Shown in pieces: positions 17,468 to 25,663 of a stretch of 64,000 nucleotides of DNA. The first letter of the stretch is position 1, and the number at the start of each line of letters is the position of its first letter. Source of the DNA: Pleionea litopenaei (GTDB lineage Bacteria > Pseudomonadota > Gammaproteobacteria > Enterobacterales > Kangiellaceae); the NCBI RefSeq assembly GCF_031198435.1, contig NZ_CP133548.1, positions 3,878,001 through 3,942,000 of the forward strand, in the 5' to 3' direction. A program made the translations under genes and the position numbers. Under the pieces are notes generated by a model, which saw only the letters and a program-made list of their open reading frames with translations, was not told where the DNA came from and made no database searches.

Positions 17468-19962
17468 AACAGCGATTTTTGGGGGGTGATCAGCTCATCA
17501 AAGCTTTTTTGGTAGAACTGTAATAGGCTATCGGCAATGGGTTTAATTTGTCGCTCAACATACAGCTGGTAGTCTAGTGGACTTCGATGGGTTAATGTCG
17601 ATTCAGGACCATTTAATGTGAGAAGATACTCGACCCAAGCGCCTTTCCGGTATACCTTTGCAAGCTCTGGATCTTCTGATACTGCTTTTTTCGCGGCTTG
17701 AACTTGAGGCGGAATATTGCGCTCATATTCATGAAGGTGGCGACGCAGTCTTTTCCGGTAGGTTAACTTCTCATCGAGTTTCCCTGCATGAATATCTTGA
17801 ACTGTCGTTTCGATAAAAGAATGATACTCTTCATCAAAAAATACCCGTCGATAAAGCTCCTGTTGAAACTCTCTTGCGGCAAGAGTCCAGTCTGTGCGTA
17901 CAGATTCCAAACCTTTAAACACCAGTTTGGGTTGACCTTGGTTAAAGCTAAGTCCTGCGTAACGTTTTTTTGAACCTTTCTCAGAGCCGCGAATTGTTGG
18001 CATAATGAAGCGCGTAAAATGAGTTTCAAACTCAAGCTCTAAAAAACTATTAATATGGTAATGATCGAAGAGGTGTTGTTGCCACCATTTATTCAACTCT
18101 TGAACCAATGCTTTACCCATTTGCTCAATAGTCTTTGTTGCTAAGTTTTTGTGATAGCCCTTCAACCAAACAAAGACCGAGTCGGTATCTCCGTAAATAA
18201 CTTGGTAGCCTTTGGATTCAATCAATTCTTTCGTCTTATAAAGTATTTGATGACCTCTTAGCGTTATCGAACTGGGTAGGCGAAAATCAAAAAAACGACA
18301 TCCAGGTGTTCCAAGTACTCCATAGAATGAGTTCATCAATATCTTTATGGCTTGCGACATAGCAAGATTGTTATTCTTTTTAGCCTTGTCTCTGGCATCC
18401 CATAGTTGCTCTATTAGTTTGGGAAGTATTGCATGAGACTTGCTAAATACTGCACCATTAAATCCTGGAACGAGCGAATCTGATTCCCCAATGTCAGTTT
18501 CTAATTGATCTTTAATCGCTTCCACTGGATTAATCGACAGACCCTCAACAAGTGCTAAAGGATCGATCTTAAACGTACGAATGATACTGGGGTACAGACT
18601 TTTAAAGTCGAGAACCAACACATGATAATAAACGCCAGGTTGAGAGTCCATGACGTATCCTCCTGGGCTTCCAACATTTTCTGGAGTCTCGGGAATGTTG
18701 GGAGCGACGTAACCTTGGCGATGTAAAAGCGGTAAATATCGATTATCAAAAGCTGCGACTGAGCCACCAAACCGGTCGATATTAAGACCCGTTAAAAAGG
18801 ATCGCTCTATGGAGAAGTCTAGTAATTTGCAGTGCTGAAATATATCGATCACCAGCTGGCAATCCACCAAATTATAATCGGCCAATAGAGGTTTGTTATT
18901 ACGAAAATTCTCTTGTATGTCTTCTCCTCGAGCAGCGCCTTGCAGTAGTTTACTTTTTCCGAGTAGTTTTTCTGAGACAAAATTTAATGAAAAGCTATCG
19001 AAAGTGTAAGTCGCCGATTTGAGTGTTTCGATGCCATCAAGAATCACTCGTCCAGAGAGATTAATAAGGTAGTGAGTGGGATTATCAAGCGCTGTACGCC
19101 AACGAGGTACGCTGTCTTCTCGACCAATTGAAAAGTGTATTTGATATTGGTCAAACTTTTTTTGTAAAAAGCGTAAGTCAAAATTGACAACATTCCATCC
19201 AACGATGACATCAGGGTCAAGCTCTCGTAGTGTCTCTAAAAACGCTTTTAGTAGATTGGTTTCGTTAGTGAAGTAGGTTAAGTAATCTCTTTCAGGTGAT
19301 TGGACTTGCTGATTAATCATGTAAACTTTTTGAACCGTCAAGTCATCGTAGATTGAGGGTTTAAATACCATGCCGATCGAGTAGAGATCTTTACCATTCA
19401 TTGATGTTTCAATGTCCAGTGAAAGTATCGATAAGCAAGGTTGATAACTCGCCTGCTTTATTGGTGGATTCAATAGTGCTTCAGCAATGGGTTTTGATAA
19501 ATCAGATTGTGATAAATCAGGTTTTGATTCGTCAGTTATAGAGCCATCAGACGTTAACTCATTACGCTCCGAGACCTGAACTCCAGCAGTGATAAATCTT
19601 TCCATCAGAAAGCGATCTTGTGGCGCTATATCCGCTTCTAAAGGTGATAATCCAATGTCTTTAAGCATTGAACGAGCTTGATAAAATGTCTTTTGATTTT
19701 TGAAGTAATAAGCAACGACTGGATTTTGTTGAAAGTCTTTAAGGGTTATTTCTTTTGTGTACCAATGCTTGAGTGAAAGTCTTTGTTGTAGGCAATTAAG
19801 CGCTTGCTGATGTTGAGCCTTGGGTATAAAAAAAACGGAAGACTGGTGAGTGAATAATAGTTTTTTAGGTCCGTTCTGAGTTTTCAACCAATACTCGAAA
19901 CAAAGTCCTGACTTGTCAGAGTCAAACCAATGCTTTGTTAAAATAAAACCAATGTTTGGCAT
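17464..19962 (-). CDS. polB: DNA polymerase II (family B)
   Basis: This family B DNA polymerase has 832 residues and a 3'-5' exonuclease; in E. coli it acts in SOS-linked translesion synthesis and replication restart. Exonuclease motifs: SLDIETSMNG (about 181-190), VGWNVVNFDLRFL and YNLVDCQLV. Polymerase motifs: DFKSLYPSII (A), NSFYGVLGTPGCRFFD (B) and YGDTDSVFV (C), so all catalytic aspartates are present. It is about 50 residues longer than the E. coli enzyme; part of the excess is a low-complexity insert at about residues 133-170 with a repeated Lys-Pro/Asp-Leu-Ser pattern. I see no recognisable LexA box upstream. Confidence 0.95.
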   Translation of the reverse strand: MPNIGFILTKHWFDSDKSGLCFEYWLKTQNGPKKLLFTHQSSVFFIPKAQHQQALNCLQQRLSLKHWYTKEITLKDFQQNPVVAYYFKNQKTFYQARSMLKDIGLSPLEADIAPQDRFLMERFITAGVQVSERNELTSDGSITDESKPDLSQSDLSKPIAEALLNPPIKQASYQPCLSILSLDIETSMNGKDLYSIGMVFKPSIYDDLTVQKVYMINQQVQSPERDYLTYFTNETNLLKAFLETLRELDPDVIVGWNVVNFDLRFLQKKFDQYQIHFSIGREDSVPRWRTALDNPTHYLINLSGRVILDGIETLKSATYTFDSFSLNFVSEKLLGKSKLLQGAARGEDIQENFRNNKPLLADYNLVDCQLVIDIFQHCKLLDFSIERSFLTGLNIDRFGGSVAAFDNRYLPLLHRQGYVAPNIPETPENVGSPGGYVMDSQPGVYYHVLVLDFKSLYPSIIRTFKIDPLALVEGLSINPVEAIKDQLETDIGESDSLVPGFNGAVFSKSHAILPKLIEQLWDARDKAKKNNNLAMSQAIKILMNSFYGVLGTPGCRFFDFRLPSSITLRGHQILYKTKELIESKGYQVIYGDTDSVFVWLKGYHKNLATKTIEQMGKALVQELNKWWQQHLFDHYHINSFLELEFETHFTRFIMPTIRGSEKGSKKRYAGLSFNQGQPKLVFKGLESVRTDWTLAAREFQQELYRRVFFDEEYHSFIETTVQDIHAGKLDEKLTYRKRLRRHLHEYERNIPPQVQAAKKAVSEDPELAKVYRKGAWVEYLLTLNGPESTLTHRSPLDYQLYVERQIKPIADSLLQFYQKSFDELITPQKSLF

Positions 19963-20048
19963 GTATTTGTTAGAGGTGAGTCGCGGTCAAATGTATTAGA
20001 CATTTATTTTAACACTAAGCGGCTCGACTTTTGATGAGAAAAAGGGAA

Positions 20049-20471
20049 TTAATAGTCTTTCTCAGAAATAACCTTATAGATTTTAACTTTTCCACGACGC
20101 TCTGTTCCCGGAATTGACCAAGAACCAAGCATCATAGTTTCATCTTGTTGTATGACAAGTTCATATTTTACGGTGTGAGTCTGTCCAGCACTGCCGTCGT
20201 AAGTTTTATCAAACCAAACGCGTTTACCATCGGTTTTTCCTTTGATTTTCGCGATCAGAGCGGCTTCTTGGCCGTCGCCAAAATATCGTGGTTCAAGTGC
20301 TTTTCCGGTGAAACTATTGGTTTCTTGTTCAAATACGATTGAAAAGTCAAAGGCGCCTTCTTCACCACTTGTGGGACGGTCGTAGTAGTAGCTACCGAGC
20401 CATAGCCCGTCTAAATTGGCCGCGAAAGCGTTTCCAATTAAGCAGCAAAGTATTAGTCCAAGTTTACGCAT
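20049..20471 (-). CDS. Secreted small hypothetical protein
   Basis: This protein has about 140 residues with a clear Sec signal peptide (LGLILCCLIGNAFA, cleavage near residue 18). The mature part is beta-rich, with regularly spaced strands (LDGLWLGSYYYD; FDFSIVFEQE; TVKYELVIQQD; MMLGSWSIPG), like a small periplasmic beta-barrel of the lipocalin or avidin kind. That fold guess is weak. Two consecutive ATG codons are possible; AAAGGGG sits four bases before the second (20471), which I prefer to 20474. It stands alone. Confidence 0.7.
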   Translation of the reverse strand: MRKLGLILCCLIGNAFAANLDGLWLGSYYYDRPTSGEEGAFDFSIVFEQETNSFTGKALEPRYFGDGQEAALIAKIKGKTDGKRVWFDKTYDGSAGQTHTVKYELVIQQDETMMLGSWSIPGTERRGKVKIYKVISEKDY

Positions 20472-20745
20472 CATTCCCCTTTACCACCCTCGATCACTGA
20501 AGGTTGCCGTTCTTAGAAGATAAAGTTATTTATGAAAAAAATCAATTTTAATAGGGGAATTATTCGTTTCAAAACGTATATGCTGTATTGAAAATGGGGA
20601 TGCAATTAACTGAACTAAGGTGAGGCCGTTAGGTTTTATCTCTAATTTTTAACCGGTGAAATAACGCTAGAGAGCTCGTTGCTGTCGATAAATTTAAACT
20701 CAGAAATTAATCTCTCACTCTACTAGCGCTTTTCTGTTCAATTCG

Positions 20746-21042
20746 CTATTCGTTAGCTGCAATCGGAGTCACTTTATCATTGTGCTCGGCTGCGTCGTCT
20801 TCATCCATTAACAAAGCCTCTGGTTTGCCTTTTAGAGCTTTACTTAATAAGTCTTTGTTTTCAGCAAATAGCATGCCTATGGCTTCAACTTGTTGTTCAT
20901 TTAATCCTTCGATTTTTGTTTCAATCCAAGCGCTTACATTTTCTGCAAGCTCAAGCATTTTATCGTACTGATCAGCTTCTTTTTTATCGGTAAAAGTTTT
21001 TGATTGATCGCGATCTGACATAAATAAAGTCACCACTGCCAT
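20746..21042 (-). CDS. yebG: YebG family protein (DNA-damage-inducible type)
   Basis: This protein of 98 residues has the YebG pattern FTDKKEADQYDKMLELAENV, then LNEQQVEAIGMLFAENKDLLSKAL. In E. coli YebG is LexA-controlled and of unknown biochemical role. The start at 21042 is chosen because GGAG lies nine bases upstream and family members begin MAV; the longer frame adds five residues. The C-terminus is a longer acidic tail than in E. coli. The promoter region shows two direct repeats (21076-21108) but no LexA-type box that I can recognise. Confidence 0.88.
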   Translation of the reverse strand: MAVVTLFMSDRDQSKTFTDKKEADQYDKMLELAENVSAWIETKIEGLNEQQVEAIGMLFAENKDLLSKALKGKPEALLMDEDDAAEHNDKVTPIAANE

Positions 21043-21075
21043 ATTGGGTATCTCCAATAATTATTCGAATTATTT

Positions 21076-21108
21076 GCTCTATTGCTACATTTAGCTCAAT
21101 TGCTACAT
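21076..21108. repeat. Direct repeat upstream of yebG
   Basis: GCTCTATTGCTACAT (21076-21090) and GCTCAATTGCTACAT (21094-21108) differ by one base and have a period of 18. They sit 34-66 bases upstream of the yebG start, inside the expected promoter, and could be tandem operator sites. Confidence 0.5.
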
Positions 21109-21310
21109 AAGAGATTGTTCTTGCGAGCGCCGGTTCTTTATTCTCACTGAGGTTTCACTCGAGAAGAACTGGCGTCGTATCGATTTTTAGAACTTGAACT
21201 CCTAGTATTGCGCGCTGAATGCATCTTATTATCAAGCACTCATTAACTAGCACTCAAATGACCCGGGCTAATGCACGAGTATTGAGTTGTTTTACCGTCA
21301 ACGCGTAAAT

Positions 21311-21328
21311 ACTACTTAAATAAGTAGT
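21311..21328. promoter_or_regulatory. Perfect inverted repeat upstream of the S10 peptidase
   Basis: ACTACTTA and TAAGTAGT form an 8-bp perfect inverted repeat with an AA spacer, 106 bases upstream of the peptidase start. An operator is plausible, but the binder is unknown. Confidence 0.35.
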
Positions 21329-21434
21329 TTTGTGCAAGTCGCATTTTGTTAATCTTTTCTCATCGTGCAAAGAGCAGTTAACCGGCGTATCTGTGTTAGT
21401 ATCTCAAAGTTTGAAGTAAATTTAGGGCTAGCAA

Positions 21435-22934
21435 ATGAATATAATATATCGCTCACTCCTCATTATGGGCGCATTGATTGCGTCGACGATGGCTGCACAG
21501 GCCGACGACAAAGGCATTCAAGATCCGTTTCCTGAAGAAGTTACTAAAGTCACCGAGCATTCAATCAAAATTGCTGGTGAACGCATCAAGTACACCGCTA
21601 CCGCAGGCACCTCTTTCGTCTTTAATAAGCAACAGGAAAAAATCGGCAACATCTTTTATGTGGCTTATACCAAGAAAGATGCCGAGCGCAACCGCCCCAT
21701 AACCTTTGCTTACAATGGTGGGCCGGGGTCAGCTTCGGTTTGGTTACACATGGGGACGTTTGGCCCTAAAAGGGTGTTGATGGATAAAGAAGGGTTTATG
21801 CCTAAACCGCCTTATCAAGCGGTTGATAACGCTTACTCTTTGCTCGATGAAACGGACATCGTATTTATTGATCCCGTCGGGACTGGCTATAGTCGGCCAG
21901 GTGGCAAAGGAACCTACCAAGACTTTCATGGTACTTGGGAAGATATTCGCAGTGTCTCAGAGTTCATTCGTTTGTATTTAACCCGAAACGATCGTTGGAG
22001 TTCTCCAAAGTATCTTGCCGGTGAGAGCTATGGAACCTTGCGCTCAGCGGGAATTGCGTACCATATGGGGCAAAATCTAGGGGTTAACTTTAATGGCATT
22101 ATATTGATTTCTAGCGTTTTGAATAGCACCCTAGATGAGTTTGATGCAGGAGTGAACATTCAAGCTCCCATCACGCTGCTGCCAACTTACACAGCGACCG
22201 CGTTTTACCATAAAAAGCTCGATGGACAATTTGATTCCGTTCAAGCGGCAATAGCAGAAGCTAAGCGCTTTGCTATGAATGAGTATGCTTTAGCACTACT
22301 TCAGGGCGATCAGCTTGCCGATAGTCAGAAGCAACAAATTGCAGAAAAGTTGTCGCAATTAACAGGGTTAAGTAAAGAACTCATTCTTCTCAATAATCTA
22401 ATCATCGACATGTCGACCTTTGTACATCAGTTGCGTCGCGATGAGGGCTTAACCATTGGTCGTTTAGACAGTCGATTTGTAACCGAAGAAGTCGACGCCA
22501 TGAAGCAAGCAGGGTATCGAGATCCTAGTTATATGGCGATTCATGGACCCTACACTGAAACCTTAATGGACTATCTCAATACTGAACTCAAATTTAAGTC
22601 GGACCTGGTCTATTATATTCTTGGTGGATTGATTCAGTCTTGGAATACCAGTGAGTTTGCTCGCGACTCTTTTGATATGAGCCGCAAGTTGCGCCATGCG
22701 ATGTTAAGAAATCCAGATATGAAGGTGTTTGTTGCGAATGGCTACTACGATATGGCAACGCCCTTTTTCTCAACAGAATACAACTTTTCACATATGGGGC
22801 TTCCAAAGTCTTTACGTGGCAATATTATGATGACTTACTATGAATCTGGTCATATGATGTATGTAAGAGAAGCTGACTTAATTAAGCTTAAGCAAGATAT
22901 GCGAGAGTTTTTTAAGTTTTCAACCAATCGGTAG
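21435..22934 (+). CDS. Periplasmic S10 family serine carboxypeptidase
   Basis: This alpha/beta-hydrolase-fold carboxypeptidase of 499 residues has a Sec signal peptide (LLIMGALIASTMAAQA). Catalytic elements are visible in order: oxyanion loop YNGGPGSAS, nucleophile elbow AGESYGT with Ser198, the Asp in NGYYDMATPF and the His in YYESGHMMY. S10 peptidases release C-terminal residues at acidic pH; bacterial ones are exported. The bacterial role is probably peptide scavenging. AGGGC precedes the ATG. A PrdX-like gene starts six bases downstream, so the two are probably co-transcribed. Confidence 0.9.
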   Translation: MNIIYRSLLIMGALIASTMAAQADDKGIQDPFPEEVTKVTEHSIKIAGERIKYTATAGTSFVFNKQQEKIGNIFYVAYTKKDAERNRPITFAYNGGPGSASVWLHMGTFGPKRVLMDKEGFMPKPPYQAVDNAYSLLDETDIVFIDPVGTGYSRPGGKGTYQDFHGTWEDIRSVSEFIRLYLTRNDRWSSPKYLAGESYGTLRSAGIAYHMGQNLGVNFNGIILISSVLNSTLDEFDAGVNIQAPITLLPTYTATAFYHKKLDGQFDSVQAAIAEAKRFAMNEYALALLQGDQLADSQKQQIAEKLSQLTGLSKELILLNNLIIDMSTFVHQLRRDEGLTIGRLDSRFVTEEVDAMKQAGYRDPSYMAIHGPYTETLMDYLNTELKFKSDLVYYILGGLIQSWNTSEFARDSFDMSRKLRHAMLRNPDMKVFVANGYYDMATPFFSTEYNFSHMGLPKSLRGNIMMTYYESGHMMYVREADLIKLKQDMREFFKFSTNR

Positions 22935-22940
22935 TTATCG

Positions 22941-23432
22941 ATGAAATCTGCGATCGCCGATTTCCTTGCGCAGCATGCCATTGATTATAAAGTCTATCGT
23001 CATGCTCCGCTTAATGATTGCTCGGAAGCGGAGCGTCTGGGGATCCGGCGAAGTGGTCGGCAATTAAAAAACCTTTTTTTAACGGATAACTATCGCCGAC
23101 GGCATTTTTTATTGTTGACCTGCCCAAGTCAGCAGGTTGACTTAAAACAATTGTCTAAGCAATTGCAGGTGTCTCGTTTAGGGTTTGCCTCGGCGCGAAG
23201 GTTAAAGCAATACCTTGGGGTAGAACCTGGGCATGTCAGTTTTTTGAGTTTGCTCTGGCCTGAAGCGGCGCAGGTAGAGCTGCTTATTGATGCTGAAATT
23301 TGGCAGTCTGAGCTGCTCCAGGCTCATCCTGCCGATAATAAGGAAACTTGGGTGTTGTCGCGTAAAAGTGTGGAGAAAATTTTTGCCTTGACTCACCACA
23401 CTCCGCAAATAATTTCGGTTCCTGAATGCTAA
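22941..23432 (+). CDS. ProX/PrdX-type prolyl-tRNA editing protein
   Basis: This protein of 163 residues has the YbaK/ProRS-associated fold and belongs to the PrdX (ProXp-ala-like) branch. Signatures are RQLKNLFLTDNYRRRHFLLL with the catalytic-type Lys in the KNLFL strand, and GVEPGHVSFLSLLWPEA in place of the GAxPPFG loop. Proteins of this branch deacylate Ala-tRNAPro in trans. It follows the S10 peptidase by six bases. Together with the YbaK-like protein at 16925 the window holds two different trans-editing enzymes. Confidence 0.82.
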   Translation: MKSAIADFLAQHAIDYKVYRHAPLNDCSEAERLGIRRSGRQLKNLFLTDNYRRRHFLLLTCPSQQVDLKQLSKQLQVSRLGFASARRLKQYLGVEPGHVSFLSLLWPEAAQVELLIDAEIWQSELLQAHPADNKETWVLSRKSVEKIFALTHHTPQIISVPEC

Positions 23433-23473
23433 CTAGCAATACGATGGCTTTCATACAAAACCAGAGTCAATGA

Positions 23474-24088
23474 GTGTCCAATAAGTTTATGGTTAATAAA
23501 GATGTTTCTAATAAAGCGATAAAAGCGATTGAGCTTTGGGTGAAGGAGATTGTGGTCGACCATCGATTTTGTCCCTTTGCAAAACTTCCCTTCGAGCAAC
23601 AGCGCATTGCCTACAGAGTCGCTAATATTGCCAGTCGAATGGATATCGATTCTTCATTGGTTTTGGCTCTGAGCGAACTTGATGAGTGCATTGGCGAATT
23701 ACAAAATCAGCAAGCCATCGATACGACCTTATTAATTTTTCCTGATAGCTTTTTTGATTTTGAACAGTTTCTAATTCTGCTCGATTATTCAGAAGAGTTT
23801 TTAGAGGCGTCTAATTTAACGGAAGAGTTTCAATTGGCGCATTTCCATCCAGATTACTGTTTTGCCGGAGTGGATAGCGATGCAGCAGAAAATTTTACCA
23901 ATCGCGCACCTTTCCCAGTCCTTCATTTGTTACGTCAATCCAGTGTATCTGCAGGATTAGACTCGATCAGTAGTCCTGAAAGTATTCCTGATAGAAACAT
24001 ACGATATGCAAATGCTAAAGGTAGTGAGTTTTGGCAACAAGCACTATCGAAAATTAACGAAAAAGTAAATGAAGAAGGCGGCTTATGA
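23474..24088 (+). CDS. DUF1415 family protein
   Basis: This cytosolic protein has about 204 residues. Family signatures are FCPFAKLPFEQ near the start, LAHFHPDYCFAGVDSDAAENF in the middle and the ending PESIPDRNIRYANAKG. The function is unknown. The conserved Cys/His residues suggest metal or substrate binding, but that is inference. The start is uncertain: GTG 23474 gives the longest form, ATG 23489 is five codons shorter, and neither has a strong ribosome site. The stop overlaps the start of the next gene (ATGA), so the two are translationally coupled. Confidence 0.82.
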   Translation: MSNKFMVNKDVSNKAIKAIELWVKEIVVDHRFCPFAKLPFEQQRIAYRVANIASRMDIDSSLVLALSELDECIGELQNQQAIDTTLLIFPDSFFDFEQFLILLDYSEEFLEASNLTEEFQLAHFHPDYCFAGVDSDAAENFTNRAPFPVLHLLRQSSVSAGLDSISSPESIPDRNIRYANAKGSEFWQQALSKINEKVNEEGGL

Positions 24089-24588
24089 TCATTAAGAATC
24101 ATCCAATTTTTGCTACTTGGTTGCTCTGGCTCGGGTCATTTTTAAGTAGTAACCTATGGGCTGAGCAGTGTAATACCTCAGTGGATGATACTCTTGACCA
24201 GCTGCATCGCGCGGCTGCACAGGCTGAAGGCGAGGTTTACTTTCAGTTGTTTACGGCAGATGCTTATTACATTGGTACTGATGCTAATGAAACCTGGACG
24301 TTGAAAGAGTTTAAACAATTTGCCAAACCTTATTTCGACAATGGGCGTGGATGGCTTTATGAAGTTAAGCAAAGACATGTCACGCTGCATGACAAAAAAG
24401 GCACTGCGTGGTTTGTCGAACTTTTGAACAATGATAAATATGGAACAAGTCGAGGAAGTGGTGTTTTGTTAAAAGAACAAGGTTGTTGGAAAATTGCACA
24501 ATACCATCTCGCGTTTCCAATTCCCAACGCGATTGCCGCAGAGCTCACGGCTAAGATTAAAGCCTATGAGAAAAAAAATGAGCATTAG
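24085..24588 (+). CDS. Exported NTF2-like/SnoaL-fold protein
   Basis: This protein of 167 residues has a Sec signal peptide (FATWLLWLGSFLSSNLWA). The mature part has the NTF2/SnoaL_3 pattern: an N-terminal helix (TLDQLHRAAAQAEGEVYFQ), FTADAYYIGTDANETWT with the conserved GTD-x-x-E-x-W, then KEFKQFAKPYF and strands ending GCWKIAQYHLAFP. This fold serves as an enzyme or binding scaffold, and the ligand is unknown. It overlaps the DUF1415 gene by four bases. Confidence 0.85.
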   Translation: MIIKNHPIFATWLLWLGSFLSSNLWAEQCNTSVDDTLDQLHRAAAQAEGEVYFQLFTADAYYIGTDANETWTLKEFKQFAKPYFDNGRGWLYEVKQRHVTLHDKKGTAWFVELLNNDKYGTSRGSGVLLKEQGCWKIAQYHLAFPIPNAIAAELTAKIKAYEKKNEH

Positions 24589-24666
24589 TCCAACCGATGA
24601 CTCGTATTTAATTACAACGATTGGCATAATGTCGCCCCGTGCAAAAAGCAGCAGTTTGGTTAATTT

Positions 24667-25581
24667 ATGTGGTTTCGAAATTTACACTTCTATCAATTTG
24701 TCGATCCAGTCGCTATTACTGAAGAGACATTACTCGAAAAGTTAGAACCTCAGCGTTTTCAGCCGTGTGGTCGACAAGCTAAAGAGGCTGTGGGTTGGGT
24801 TTCTCCTTTGCACAGAAACCAAGAGACCCTGGTTTATACTGCGAATGGTTGCTTATTATTTTGCATGCGCCGAGAACAGAAGGTGATTCCGCCAAGCACC
24901 GTTAATGAAGCGTTAGAGGAGCGAATCGAGCAAGTCGAGCTGGAACAAGGGCGACAAGTGTTTCGTAAGGAACGCCAGCAGTTTAAAGAAGACATTATGG
25001 CTCTTCTGATGCCTCAAGCATTCACTCGAGCGACTCATATTCATGGGTATATTGACACTCGAAACGGGTTTTTGGTGGTAAATGCTGGTAGTCATGCAAT
25101 CGCGGATACCTTTATAAGTTTACTGATTGATTCTTTGGGTGTTTTAGGCGCGGTTAAACTGACTGCGACCGAAAACCCCGCGCAAGTTATGAACCGCTGG
25201 CTGGTTGATGGTTTGCCTGAATTCTTCTCTCCATCAGGGGAATATGAACTAAAAGATCCCGTTGATGAACGGATAGCTCGTTTTAAGAATAACGAGTCGG
25301 ATTTTCAGGTCATTCAAGACTTAATTGCTGATGGGTTTTGGGTCAGCAAGTTGGGGCTTCAGTTTCAAGAACAGCTCAAGTGTACGCTGCATGATGACTT
25401 ACAGTTGAAAGGTGTTAAGTTCTCAGAGCAGTTACTCAATCAGAATGACGAGATGGAGATTGAAGATGCTGCTGCTAAGTTTGACGCCGATTTTGTTCTG
25501 ATGAGCGAAAGCCTAGCTGAGCTGTACGAAGCCATTGTCAGCCTTTTTGTAACGGCTGAAGAGCCCGGTGTGAACCAATAA
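24667..25581 (+). CDS. rdgC: Recombination-associated protein RdgC
   Basis: This protein has 304 residues, the usual RdgC length. RdgC forms ring-shaped dimers on double-stranded DNA and limits RecA loading. The conserved start MWFRNLHFYQF, the phrase VGWVSPLHRNQETL and the middle LMPQAFTRATHIHGYID followed by NGFLVVNAGS identify it. It is followed by a good terminator at 25594-25622. The ribosome site is weak. It lies 78 bases after the NTF2-like gene. Confidence 0.95.
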   Translation: MWFRNLHFYQFVDPVAITEETLLEKLEPQRFQPCGRQAKEAVGWVSPLHRNQETLVYTANGCLLFCMRREQKVIPPSTVNEALEERIEQVELEQGRQVFRKERQQFKEDIMALLMPQAFTRATHIHGYIDTRNGFLVVNAGSHAIADTFISLLIDSLGVLGAVKLTATENPAQVMNRWLVDGLPEFFSPSGEYELKDPVDERIARFKNNESDFQVIQDLIADGFWVSKLGLQFQEQLKCTLHDDLQLKGVKFSEQLLNQNDEMEIEDAAAKFDADFVLMSESLAELYEAIVSLFVTAEEPGVNQ

Positions 25582-25593
25582 ATCCGTTGTCCG

Positions 25594-25622
25594 AGCAGTT
25601 GAGTTTGCACTCACTGCTTTTT
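25594..25622 (+). terminator. Rho-independent terminator after rdgC
   Basis: The stem AGCAGTTGAGT (25594-25604, one bulged T) pairs with ACTCACTGCT (25609-25618) and ends in a run of five T. Confidence 0.75.
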
Positions 25623-25663
25623 CGTACAATACTTAGGCCATAAGTGTTTAATAATAGTGACTT

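Larger units (their letters stand above)
21043..21434. other. Divergent intergenic region with two repeat structures
   Basis: This gap of about 390 bases lies between yebG (minus) and the S10 peptidase (plus). It holds a direct repeat near yebG (21076-21108) and a perfect inverted repeat at 21311-21328. No gene or terminator is supported. Confidence 0.6.

Noticed and set aside
19963-20048. LexA box upstream of polB
   Set aside because: No CTG-N10-CAG palindrome or close variant is visible in the upstream bases.
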